A DNA stretch of 64,000 nt, from positions 806,001-870,000 of the forward strand of contig CAWILH010000002.1 of the NCBI GenBank assembly GCA_963836915.1. The letters run 5' to 3'. The notes below the pieces were generated by a model. That model saw only the letters and a program-made list of their open reading frames with translations. It was not told the DNA's origin and did no database searches. The DNA is from Cryomorpha sp963836915 (GTDB lineage: Bacteria; Bacteroidota; Bacteroidia; Flavobacteriales_D; Cryomorphaceae). Position 1 is the stretch's first letter; each line of letters begins with the position of its first letter. The translations under genes and the position numbers were made by a program. Shown here in pieces: positions 45,199-53,094 of this stretch.

Positions 45199-46284
45199 AT
45201 GAGTAATAAGCTCCATAATCAAGAAGACTGGCGCGTCTTAAAAAAGCGCATGGAAGAAGGCTCGGATGAGCGTGTCACCATCTCCTTTTATCAATATGCC
45301 AAGCTGGGCAATCCGCAGCTGTTCCGCGATTTCCTTTTCGCCCATTGGGCCGAGCTCGGGGTCATGGGGCGCATCTACGTAGCGCAGGAAGGCATCAACG
45401 CCCAAGTCTCGGTGCCCAAAGAAAATTTTGAAGCCTTTCGCGACCAGGTCTATAGCATCTCTTTTTTGGAAGGTGTACGGCTCAATATTGCCATAGATGA
45501 TGATGGCAAGAGCTTCTATAAACTGATTATTAAAGTCAGGAATAAAATCCTGGCCGATGGGCTTGAAGATGAATCTTTTGATGTGCGCGATCGAGGTACC
45601 CACCTAGATGCCCGTGACTTCAATGAACTTATCGCCAAAGACGATACGGTGCTTATCGATATGCGGAACCATTACGAGCATGAAGTGGGCTATTTTAAAG
45701 GCGCCATCACTCCCGACGTCGACACCTTTCGCGATTCGCTTCCCTATATTCTCGAAAACATAAAAGGTCTTGAAGACAAAAACCTGGTGATGTATTGCAC
45801 CGGCGGCATCCGCTGCGAGAAGGCTTCTGCTTGGCTGAAGCACCAAGGCTTTCAAAATGTATTTCAGCTCGAAGGGGGGATCATTGAATATGCCCGGCAG
45901 GTGAAAAAAGAGAATCTTGAAAACCGGTTCGTAGGTAAGAATTTCGTCTTTGATGAGCGTATGTCAGAGCAGATAAGTGATGAAGTGGTGTCGCGCTGCC
46001 ATCAATGCGGTGCAGCCTGCGATACCCATACCAATTGCGCCAATACCGGTTGCCATCTGCTTTTTATCCAATGCCAAAATTGCAAGGCCGCCCATGAAGG
46101 TTGCTGTTCGCCCGAATGCCGTGAAGTGATCCACCTTTCAGAAGATGAACAGTACAAACTTCGCGAAGGAATAGATCGTGGGTTTCTCACCTTTAAGAAA
46201 GGACGCTCCGAACACCTTGGCTTTAAGACCATTCACAAGGAGCTGGAAGCTGCCGCTGAAAAGCTAAAAAGATCCAAACCTTAG
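45199..46284 (+). CDS. trhO: tRNA uridine(34) hydroxylase (rhodanese family)
   Basis: A 361-residue cytoplasmic enzyme of the YceA/TrhO family, which hydroxylates U34 of some tRNAs with oxygen. Domains: an N-terminal acylphosphatase-like part (about 30-115, GRIYVAQEGINAQVSVP), a rhodanese domain with the catalytic Cys in MYCTGGIRCEKASAWL (about residue 196), and a Cys-rich C-terminal region (CHQCGAACDTHTNCANTGC, CCSPEC) that probably binds metal. Length is normal for Bacteroidota. It ends in an intrinsic terminator that overlaps its last codons. Confidence 0.93.
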   Translation: MSNKLHNQEDWRVLKKRMEEGSDERVTISFYQYAKLGNPQLFRDFLFAHWAELGVMGRIYVAQEGINAQVSVPKENFEAFRDQVYSISFLEGVRLNIAIDDDGKSFYKLIIKVRNKILADGLEDESFDVRDRGTHLDARDFNELIAKDDTVLIDMRNHYEHEVGYFKGAITPDVDTFRDSLPYILENIKGLEDKNLVMYCTGGIRCEKASAWLKHQGFQNVFQLEGGIIEYARQVKKENLENRFVGKNFVFDERMSEQISDEVVSRCHQCGAACDTHTNCANTGCHLLFIQCQNCKAAHEGCCSPECREVIHLSEDEQYKLREGIDRGFLTFKKGRSEHLGFKTIHKELEAAAEKLKRSKP

Positions 46285-46292
46285 CTTTTTTT
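46261..46292 (+). terminator. Intrinsic terminator of trhO
   Basis: Perfect 7-bp stem AAGCTAA (46261-46267) / TTAGCTT (46281-46287), 13-base loop, then a run of T to 46292. The stop codon TAG lies inside the right arm. Confidence 0.65.
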
Positions 46293-46337
46293 CCATTTGC
46301 TGAAAAGCCGAAATCCAATAATGCTACCTTAGCCGCC

Positions 46338-46667
46338 ATGATCGTGCTACGGACGTACAATGTGATTTTTCTAAAATTCAAAGCCGACGATAAGGTATCT
46401 GGCGGTGCGCGGGCTTTATTGTCTGCCATCACCGAAACGGATATTCAGGAAGACGAATATTTGATCTCGGTAGGTGTTAAGAATGCCACCGAGGTGCGCG
46501 AATGTATGGGCACCCTGCTAGAGATGGGGCTGAGCTTTGATGATAGCGCAGGCAGCAGCGAAGATTTTACGGTCTTTGCCAAAGAAGGTATCTGGTGGCC
46601 GGCCGCATGGCTCGTGAACAATGGAGAATCATGCTGGTTTATAGCAGACGTTGAATCGCCGGTATGA
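46338..46667 (+). CDS. Hypothetical small protein
   Basis: A 109-residue soluble protein that begins MIVLRTYNVIFLKFKADDKV and contains a helical middle (ATEVRECMGTLLEMGL) and an aromatic patch (WWPAAWLVNNGESCWF). No family recognised. A 7-of-8 -7 box (TACCTTAG, 46325-46332) lies six bases before the ATG. It lies 21 bp upstream of the SDR gene and may share its transcript. Confidence 0.5.
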   Translation: MIVLRTYNVIFLKFKADDKVSGGARALLSAITETDIQEDEYLISVGVKNATEVRECMGTLLEMGLSFDDSAGSSEDFTVFAKEGIWWPAAWLVNNGESCWFIADVESPV

Positions 46668-46688
46668 TCCCGGCAAAATTTTGAAACC

Positions 46689-47420
46689 ATGAACGAAGAA
46701 CATCAAAACTTAAAAGGAAAAGTAGCATTCATCACTGGCGGTACCAAAGGCATCGGCTTTGGCATCGCAGAATCGCTATTGGCCCAGGGCTGCAAGGTGG
46801 CCATATCGGGTCGTAAAGAAGCTTCCGCAAAAGAAGCTGCCGACAATTTGGCGAAAAGCTCTGGCTTAGAAACGCTGGGCATTGAAGCAGATGTGCGCTC
46901 GATGGAAACTATGAAAAAGGCACTTACCGCGATCGAATCGAAATTTGGAAGTGTAGACGCCGTGATCGCAAATGCAGGGCTGGGACATTTCGGAAGCATC
47001 ACCGAAATAACCGAAGAGCAATGGCATGAGACGATAGATACCAACCTGACCGGAGTTTTCAATACTATCAAAGCATCAATCGATGGGCTCAAAAAGTCAA
47101 AAGGCTATTTCATCACCATCGCCAGCTTGGCGGGCACCAATTTTTTTGCAAACGGTTCGGCCTATAATGCCAGCAAGTTTGGTCTGGTCGGCTTTACACA
47201 GGCCATAATGCTAGACTTAAGGCAGATGGGTATCAATGTATCTACGATTATGCCGGGATCGGTCACCAGCCATTTTGCAGGCCACACGCCCAGCGAAGAT
47301 GACGCTTGGAAAATACAGCCCGAAGATCTCGGAGAACTCGTAGTAGACCTTTTGAAGATGAACCCGCGCACCCTTCCTTCAAAAATTGAAGTAAGACCGA
47401 GCCAGCCGCCGTCGAAGTAG
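46689..47420 (+). CDS. Short-chain dehydrogenase/reductase
   Basis: A 243-residue SDR. The cofactor motif TGGTKGIGFGIAE (about 15-27), NAGLGHFG, the catalytic Ser in TIASLAGTNFF and the YNASKFG Tyr-Lys pair (about 157-161) are all in place, so it should be active with NAD(P)H. The substrate is not evident. The RKEASAKEAADNL stretch after the second strand suggests NADP preference, but weakly. It is convergent with rimK, four bases apart. Confidence 0.93.
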   Translation: MNEEHQNLKGKVAFITGGTKGIGFGIAESLLAQGCKVAISGRKEASAKEAADNLAKSSGLETLGIEADVRSMETMKKALTAIESKFGSVDAVIANAGLGHFGSITEITEEQWHETIDTNLTGVFNTIKASIDGLKKSKGYFITIASLAGTNFFANGSAYNASKFGLVGFTQAIMLDLRQMGINVSTIMPGSVTSHFAGHTPSEDDAWKIQPEDLGELVVDLLKMNPRTLPSKIEVRPSQPPSK

Positions 47421-47424
47421 GACT

Positions 47425-48330
47425 TTACGCCCCTACCTTATCGCTTTTATGGCCTTTGGCGGCATTCTTCTCGATATGCTCTATGATCGATCCGGCCACA
47501 TCCTTGCCGGTGGCATTCTCTATGCCCTCCAGTCCGGGTGAAGAATTGACTTCCAGCACGAGCGGCCCCCGCTTTGATTCGAGCATGTCTACCCCAGCCA
47601 TTTCCAGTCCCATCGCTTTGGCTGCGGCCAATGCCAGTATGCGCTGGTCTTTGGTCAGTCTCACTGCTTTTGCAGAACCGCCGCGATGTAGGTTGGATCT
47701 GAACTCGCCTTCGGCACCCTGTCGCTTCATGGCGCCCACCACCTTTCCGTTTACCACAAAGGCGCGGATGTCGGCTCCGCCGGCTTCTTCAATAAATTCT
47801 TGGATGAGCATATTGGCCTTGAGCCCGTGAAATGCTTCTACTACAGATTTTGCCGCCTTGCGCGTTTCGGCCAGCACCACACCTATGCCCTGCGTGCCTT
47901 CCAGCAATTTTATCACTACCGGGGCACCCCCTATTTCTTTGAGCAATGGCTCTACATCTTTGGGGTGGCTCGCATAGATGGTCTTCGGGATTCCGATCTC
48001 ATGGCGTGAGAATATCTGTAGGCTGCGCAGCTTATCACGCGAGCGAACGATGGCGATAGAACTATTTACCGCAAATACTTTTTGCATTTCAAACTGGCGT
48101 ACTACTGCTGTACCATAAGAAGTTACAGAAGCACCTATACGCGGTATGATGGCATCGACCCCTTCTACTTCTTTCCCATCGTACATGATTCGCGGGTTTT
48201 TATACTCACCGATCAGCGAGCAGCGCATATGGTCGAGCACTATGGCTTCATGGCCCCGCTCAGTGGCCGCTTCTTTGAGCCTGCGGGTAGAGTATAGCCG
48301 GCTATTTCTGGAAAGGATAACAATTTTCAT
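47425..48330 (-). CDS. rimK: RimK family ATP-grasp glutamate ligase
   Basis: A 301-residue ATP-grasp enzyme. RimK adds glutamate residues to the C-terminus of ribosomal protein S6 (in some bacteria also makes poly-glutamate). Typical features: IPRIGASVTSYGTAVVRQFEMQ, the central KLLEGTQGIGVVLAET (ATP-binding), QEFIEEAGGADIRAFVVNGKV and the metal-binding LEVNSSPGLEGIE (about 265-277). Its start overlaps by four bases with the RimB-like protease gene upstream. The partner genes suggest a modify-and-trim pathway. Confidence 0.93.
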   Translation of the reverse strand: MKIVILSRNSRLYSTRRLKEAATERGHEAIVLDHMRCSLIGEYKNPRIMYDGKEVEGVDAIIPRIGASVTSYGTAVVRQFEMQKVFAVNSSIAIVRSRDKLRSLQIFSRHEIGIPKTIYASHPKDVEPLLKEIGGAPVVIKLLEGTQGIGVVLAETRKAAKSVVEAFHGLKANMLIQEFIEEAGGADIRAFVVNGKVVGAMKRQGAEGEFRSNLHRGGSAKAVRLTKDQRILALAAAKAMGLEMAGVDMLESKRGPLVLEVNSSPGLEGIENATGKDVAGSIIEHIEKNAAKGHKSDKVGA

Positions 48331-48761
48331 AGTTTTTTTTCTGTTTGCAGGTAGCTCTTGGATACGTCGATCAAGAAATCATCTTTCAAAAACCGCCGTC
48401 CCAGTAGTACCGAATAATTCATAGTAGACCGATCGGTGAGTGTCACTTCGGTCATCTTCTCAATTGCGCCAAGCTGTATTTTCAGTTCGACCACATATCT
48501 GGATTGGCTCACCCCATTGGAGCTTTTAATCTGTCGCGATTTAAACTTTTGGAAGCGTACCACCTTATGTGAACGCTTCAAAAAATGGCAGCATAGGATT
48601 TTCTTACCCGCCATTTTTTCCACCCAGATCTTATCACAATGTGCTGAAGATGATTGTGCACCGCTATCTATTCGTGCCACTACACGCAGCCGATTGAGTT
48701 CTGGAAAGTTTATTTTCTCCTTTCGCCCTATGATATGTTTTGCATTGGTCTCTCCTGTCAT
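48327..48761 (-). CDS. RimB-like retropepsin (ATP-dependent zinc protease family)
   Basis: A 144-residue single-domain protein of the RimB/DUF785 family, once called an ATP-dependent zinc protease and now thought to be a retropepsin-like aspartic peptidase. The catalytic motif is VVARIDSGAQSSSAHC (Asp-Ser-Gly, about 30-32). In Pseudomonas RimB works with RimK in editing glutamate tails on S6. The start at ATG 48761 (MTGETNAKHIIGRKEK) is preferred because the -7 box at 48786-48793 would put the transcription start just before it; an earlier start at 48815 lies before this box. Four-base overlap with rimK. Confidence 0.85.
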   Translation of the reverse strand: MTGETNAKHIIGRKEKINFPELNRLRVVARIDSGAQSSSAHCDKIWVEKMAGKKILCCHFLKRSHKVVRFQKFKSRQIKSSNGVSQSRYVVELKIQLGAIEKMTEVTLTDRSTMNYSVLLGRRFLKDDFLIDVSKSYLQTEKKL

Positions 48762-48785
48762 CTGAAATTTTGCGCAATGAAGGCG

Positions 48786-48793
48786 CAAATATA
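48786..48793 (-). promoter_or_regulatory. Bacteroidota -7 box (TATATTTG) for the rimB-like/rimK operon
   Basis: Exact TAnnTTTG on the minus strand, 25 bases before the ATG at 48761. Confidence 0.55.
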
Positions 48794-49812
48794 TGCTTTT
48801 GGTTACGCCAGCCATATTAAGTTTTCATTGCCCTATATTTGCCGATCTAAATTCTCAAGCTATCGCCAATACCGAATTTCAAATTAACGGAAAGCAGATC
48901 GCGCCAGGACAAAGCGCAAGGATAAAAGCCAATATCGCCAAACTCCCTTCTGGTACGGTCATCGACCTGCCCATCTATGTATTCAGAAGTAAGCGGAAGG
49001 GGCCGACGGTACTGTTCAGCGGTGGCCTTCACGGCGATGAAGTCAATGGAATCGAAATCGTGCGCCGCCTTCTAAATGATGATTCCTTTGATGCACTGGA
49101 GCGCGGCACCGTAGTGGCCATCCCCGTAATGAACATTTATGGATTCCTGAATTTCAGTCGGGAAGTACCCGATGGAAAAGACATCAACCGAAGCTTCCCC
49201 GGCCACTCGGGCGGGTCGCTGGCAGCGCGGGTAGCCCATTTTTTAAATAAGCAGATCATCACGCAGATCGATGTGGGCGTAGATTTTCATACCGGTGGGG
49301 CTTCCCGCTTCAATTTTCCGCAGGTGCGCTACGCCGCTATTGATAAGCGAGCAGCCGAATTGGCGAAAGCCTTTGCACCGCCCGTAATTTTGCAGAGCGG
49401 TCTCATAGACAAGAGTTTGCGGAAGCAAGCCTATAAAGCGGGCAAGACCCTGCTCGTATACGAAGGTGGCGAGAGCCTGCGGCTTGATGAAGATGTGGTG
49501 CAGGAAGGAATAGACGGTGCAAAGCGGGTGTTGAAGCATCTCAAAATGGTGAAATATGCCCCCGACCCTACGGGCGATCCTGTTCATTTGGAGAGTTCTA
49601 CCTGGGTGCGCGCCAAGCGCTCCGGCATCTACACCGGTATTTTAAAATCGGGAAGTGCGGTGAGCAAAAAGGATGTCTTGGGAATTATCACCGACCCATT
49701 TGGCGAGTTTGAAATGAAGATAAAATCCACCCGTCCCGGTTTTATTATTGGGCATAATAATATGCCGATCGTAAATCAGGGGGATGCATTGATCCATCTG
49801 GGGCTTATGTAA
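48793..49812 (+). CDS. AstE/AspA-type succinylglutamate desuccinylase or carboxypeptidase-like enzyme
   Basis: Up to 339 residues of the M14-like AstE/aspartoacylase family. The zinc site GGLHGDEVNGIEIV (His and Glu, about 77-91) and a later VDFHTGGASRFN (third zinc ligand His, about 165) are intact; SFPGHSGGSLAARVAHFL is also conserved. The family removes acyl or amino acid groups from amines. Only one ATG precedes the domain (48793), and its first 20 or so residues look foreign; a -7 box at 48834-48841 would start the transcript downstream of that ATG, so the true start is uncertain. It is divergent from rimB-rimK. Confidence 0.85.
   Translation: MLLVTPAILSFHCPIFADLNSQAIANTEFQINGKQIAPGQSARIKANIAKLPSGTVIDLPIYVFRSKRKGPTVLFSGGLHGDEVNGIEIVRRLLNDDSFDALERGTVVAIPVMNIYGFLNFSREVPDGKDINRSFPGHSGGSLAARVAHFLNKQIITQIDVGVDFHTGGASRFNFPQVRYAAIDKRAAELAKAFAPPVILQSGLIDKSLRKQAYKAGKTLLVYEGGESLRLDEDVVQEGIDGAKRVLKHLKMVKYAPDPTGDPVHLESSTWVRAKRSGIYTGILKSGSAVSKKDVLGIITDPFGEFEMKIKSTRPGFIIGHNNMPIVNQGDALIHLGLM
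48834..48841 (+). promoter_or_regulatory. Bacteroidota -7 box (TATATTTG) inside the annotated N-terminus
   Basis: Exact TAnnTTTG on the plus strand. If active, transcription would begin near 48848, after the only ATG of the AstE-like gene, and translation would need a rare start codon such as the ATT at 48883. Confidence 0.35.
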
Positions 49813-49830
49813 GTATATAGCGCTCATCTG

Positions 49831-50478
49831 CTAACCTTCAATAAGGCGATGGCGAATGGTAAATATCACCAATCCTACGCGTGACTTTGCATCGAGCTTA
49901 AAAAAAAGGGAGTCCCAGTAGCCATCTACCGTACGCGGGCTCACATTCATTTTCGCAGCTATTTCTTTATAGGTCAACTCTGTACATACCAATTGCAAAA
50001 AACGGATTTCTCGTTCAGAAAATTCTGAGACTTCCTTTACCTGAATTTCTTCCAGTGGCGACAGCTTTTTGCGCAGGCTGCCCGACACGAAATCAGAGTG
50101 GTAAAAACCGGTGGTCGATACTTCCTGTATGGCGCGTACCCACTCATCAGGCTCGGCATCCTTTAATAAGTATGCACGCGCTCCGGCTCGGATCATCTTT
50201 TCTACGGCCAGATCGTCATCCAGCATGCTCAGGGCGATAATCTGAACCGGTGGATGTGATTTTTGAAGCGTGGTGGTGGCTTCCCAACCGTTCATTACCG
50301 GCATATTAAGATCCACAATGACGATATCAACAGGATCGCTCGGGATTTTATCAATGAGCTCCTTCCCGTTCTCACATTCATAGGCCATATCAAATCCACG
50401 TGCCATCAATAGATTTGCTATTGCATTTCGCACGGGCTTATGATCATCGGCAATAGCAACCCGAATTTTCTTGTGCAT
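49831..50478 (-). CDS. NarL/LuxR-type response regulator
   Basis: A 215-residue regulator from the ATG at 50478 (MHKKIRVAIADDHKPVRNA); the frame runs further upstream but without receiver homology. Receiver domain: acidic pocket IADDH (10-12), phospho-acceptor Asp56 in VIVDLNMP, Lys in YLLKDAEP. C-terminal LuxR-type helix-turn-helix from about 150: FSEREIRFLQLVCTELTYKEIAAKMNVSPRTVDGY. Its sensor kinase is not in the window. Targets are unknown. Confidence 0.92.
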   Translation of the reverse strand: MHKKIRVAIADDHKPVRNAIANLLMARGFDMAYECENGKELIDKIPSDPVDIVIVDLNMPVMNGWEATTTLQKSHPPVQIIALSMLDDDLAVEKMIRAGARAYLLKDAEPDEWVRAIQEVSTTGFYHSDFVSGSLRKKLSPLEEIQVKEVSEFSEREIRFLQLVCTELTYKEIAAKMNVSPRTVDGYWDSLFFKLDAKSRVGLVIFTIRHRLIEG

Positions 50479-50611
50479 AGTTATTTCCCGTAAGGAATGG
50501 GCTGCCGAAGTTAGCAAAGAAGGTGGGACTGGCCGGGAGACAAGATGCTGCCGCAAAACGAAACTTTCGGTTCTGGCCAGAAAAACCAATCCATTTATGG
50601 CCTGCCGAGAA

Positions 50612-51196
50612 CTAAAATCGCAGACTCGCGCCCAATCCGCCAGGTAGGGCATTGAGCGTAAGAATCATGCCATCACCCACGATGAACTTTTGATGTACGA
50701 GCACCATGGTAATATCAAATGCCAGCAGAAAGGCGCCTTGCAAAATGATGGATTGGCCATAGCCTTTTAGGCGCACCGGATTATCGGAACTTGATCTACG
50801 AGAGCGCTCCATGAGGTAGAGTCCGCCAGCCATATAGGCCAGATCAAGACCCGCATTGAACAATAAGGTTTTGTCCATTTCATTCTGCAATTGGTAGAGC
50901 TCCAGACCGGTACTGGGCGCGGCCATTTTTAGGGCACTGAAATAACCGAAGGCTGCTATACCGAGATTCACTCCATTCCAAATCGCATTCATCTCATAAA
51001 AATACCGGTCGCTGCCCGATGTAATGGCACGCGCTATGAGTCCGCCGGCAATATTCACCGTAGCCCAGGAGCCTAGCACCAGCATGCCATTGGTCCTAAA
51101 ATTCTGTTCTGCTTCAAAGCTTTCAGTGAGCGATTGAGCGTGTAGGGATAAACAGGCAAAAAGAAAAAGGATGAGCAAGAAGGCGTTCGTTTTCAT
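50612..51196 (-). CDS. DUF6992-like membrane protein
   Basis: A 194-residue protein with a signal-like N-terminus (MKTNAFLLILFLFACLSLHA) and about four hydrophobic segments, including MLVLGSWATVNIAGGLIA and SIILQGAFLLAFDITMVLV. The central motif FYEMNAIWNGVNLGIAAFGYF and the ending NALPGGLGASLRF match a small Bacteroidota family I recall as DUF6992. Function unknown. It lies upstream of the LuxR regulator on the same strand and divergent from the TetR-efflux operon. Confidence 0.65.
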   Translation of the reverse strand: MKTNAFLLILFLFACLSLHAQSLTESFEAEQNFRTNGMLVLGSWATVNIAGGLIARAITSGSDRYFYEMNAIWNGVNLGIAAFGYFSALKMAAPSTGLELYQLQNEMDKTLLFNAGLDLAYMAGGLYLMERSRRSSSDNPVRLKGYGQSIILQGAFLLAFDITMVLVHQKFIVGDGMILTLNALPGGLGASLRF

Positions 51197-51365
51197 ATTG
51201 GCTAAACTAATTTAAAAGAATCATGTTCAGAACCCGACCAAGAAAAAAGGATCCCCTTTATCTATTCGTGGTAAGGCCGAATCGCATCATCGCGTCAAAA
51301 TCAAGATTAAGAAAAAAGAATTCTCTTGCGATCTAACTTAGTTAGATTTTTACCATCTTTGCACC

Positions 51366-51983
51366 GTGGAAAGAAAACCTATAGCCGGAAAACGCCATGC
51401 TTCCCGAGAGCGAATTATTTCCGAAGCCGTTGCCCTGGCCGAAGAACATGGATGGGCAAAGCTCACCGTAAGGCGACTTGCGGCCCGATTGAATTATGCT
51501 GCACCGGTGCTTTACGAGCATTTTCAGAATAAGGAGCACCTCAGCAAATCTATTGTAGAAGAAGGGTTCAAAAGCCTTACTTCGCTCATGCACAGTGCAG
51601 CGGCAGCGCATTACTCCCCGCAAGAAAAGCTGATCAACCTGGCCAGGGCGCGCTACAGCTTTGCCATTGAAAACAAGGCGCTCCACAGCATGATGTTCGT
51701 AAGCGGCGGGGAAGCTTGGCAGCGCGAGGCTACTTTTAAGGGAATGTGCGAAGCCGCTGAGCTGCTCACCAAAATTCTAAAAACCATCACAGGCCGCAAA
51801 GATGAATGCCGTGACCTGCTCACCAATTATATCGCCATCATAAAGGGCTATACCTACTTGAGCGTAGAGCTTCCGGCAGAGCAGGGCTGTTCGCGGTTCT
51901 TCGGCGATACCGAGCCTTTGGATGCCCTTACCGATGCCATCAAGAGATTTATATTATCCGTAGAAACCAAAAAAGATGAATAA
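51366..51983 (+). CDS. TetR/AcrR family regulator of the efflux operon
   Basis: A 205-residue regulator with GTG start at 51366. The N-terminal helix-turn-helix is plain: HGWAKLTVRRLAARLNYAAPV, then LYEHFQNKEHLSKSI (residues about 24-60). The C-terminal ligand-binding domain is helical and of the WHG-like type (AIENKALHSMMFVSGGEAWQ). It overlaps the adaptor gene by eight bases and therefore heads the RND operon, which it most likely represses until an inducer binds. A near match to the -7 box lies at 51354-51361. Confidence 0.9.
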   Translation: MERKPIAGKRHASRERIISEAVALAEEHGWAKLTVRRLAARLNYAAPVLYEHFQNKEHLSKSIVEEGFKSLTSLMHSAAAAHYSPQEKLINLARARYSFAIENKALHSMMFVSGGEAWQREATFKGMCEAAELLTKILKTITGRKDECRDLLTNYIAIIKGYTYLSVELPAEQGCSRFFGDTEPLDALTDAIKRFILSVETKKDE

Positions 51984-53094
51984 GAGAAAACTGATCGTAA
52001 CCTTGGCTGGTGTGGGCGTGGTGGCGCTATGCATACTGCTCGCGAGCTTCCTTAAGAGAGAGCCGAAGGAGAAAAAAGAAGACGGCGCCACGGCCACTGC
52101 CGTAAATGCAGAATTGATGGAGCCGGGTGCGGTGTCACGCTACATCGATATCACCGGAAGGTTAATACCAAAACAGCGGGTACAGCTCTTTGCTGAAGTG
52201 GGCGGTATAGCACGCTTTGGTCAAAAACCTTTCAAAGAAGGGATAACCTTTGAAAAAGGAGAACTGATGCTTGCCATCAACAGCGAGGAGATACAGAGCG
52301 CACTCGCGGCACAGCGCAGCAACTTCCAGAGCCAACTGGCCGGCGTGATCCCCGATCTGAAACTCGATTTTGTAGAAGCAGCGCCAGAGTGGGAAGCCTA
52401 TCTGGATAAGCTGGACATCACCGGCCGCCTGCCCGAACTGCCTACCATAGAAGATAAAACCCTGAAGCTCTTCTTGAGCGGCCGCTCCATATTGACTTCC
52501 TACTACACTATAAGGGAAGCCGAAACAAGGCTCGATAAATACGTGGTGCGGGCACCATTCATGGCGGCGGTGACCGAAGCCACTCTAGACGAAGGGACAT
52601 TGGTGCGGGTGGGACAGCCCATAGGAACGATTATAAGCCGTGGCGCCTACGAACTCGAAGCCGGCCTGAGCTATCTCGACGCGAAAGCATTGAGCGTAGG
52701 TACCGAGTTTGAACTCGATGACGTGAATACCAAGGCCACCTATAAAGCAAAGGTGGTAAGGGTCAATGATCAGGTCGATCCCGAAACGCAGCAAGTGAAG
52801 ATCTACGCCGAAATAAATGATCAGAATGCAAAAAGCGGAATTTACCTTGACGGCAAAGTGGAAGCCGAAAAATATCAAAATGCAGTGCGCCTGCCGCTTT
52901 CAGCGCTGGTAGATGATGCCGGCCTCTATGTGGTAAGAGATTCCATGGCCGTGCTCACGCCTGTAGAAGTGCTGTACAAAGATGCCGAGACCGCCATCGT
53001 AAAAGGAATGGAAAAAGCCGAGAACGTGATCACCGACACCTATAATGAAAGCCTCGATGGCAGTAAGGTAACGATCGTAAATATCGAAGAATGA
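51976..53094 (+). CDS. RND efflux periplasmic adaptor subunit (HlyD/AcrA type)
   Basis: A 372-residue membrane-fusion protein. A single N-terminal membrane anchor (VTLAGVGVVALCILLASFL, about 8-26) is followed by a barrel-sandwich (lipoyl-like) region; LDKYVVRAPFMAAVTEATLDEGTLVRVGQPIGTI (two halves of the motif around 182-215) is typical. A beta-barrel and a membrane-proximal domain complete it. There is no lipobox, so the anchor is the helix. It bridges the inner-membrane pump and the TolC-like channel encoded next. Overlaps the pump gene by four bases. Confidence 0.93.
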   Translation: MNKRKLIVTLAGVGVVALCILLASFLKREPKEKKEDGATATAVNAELMEPGAVSRYIDITGRLIPKQRVQLFAEVGGIARFGQKPFKEGITFEKGELMLAINSEEIQSALAAQRSNFQSQLAGVIPDLKLDFVEAAPEWEAYLDKLDITGRLPELPTIEDKTLKLFLSGRSILTSYYTIREAETRLDKYVVRAPFMAAVTEATLDEGTLVRVGQPIGTIISRGAYELEAGLSYLDAKALSVGTEFELDDVNTKATYKAKVVRVNDQVDPETQQVKIYAEINDQNAKSGIYLDGKVEAEKYQNAVRLPLSALVDDAGLYVVRDSMAVLTPVEVLYKDAETAIVKGMEKAENVITDTYNESLDGSKVTIVNIEE

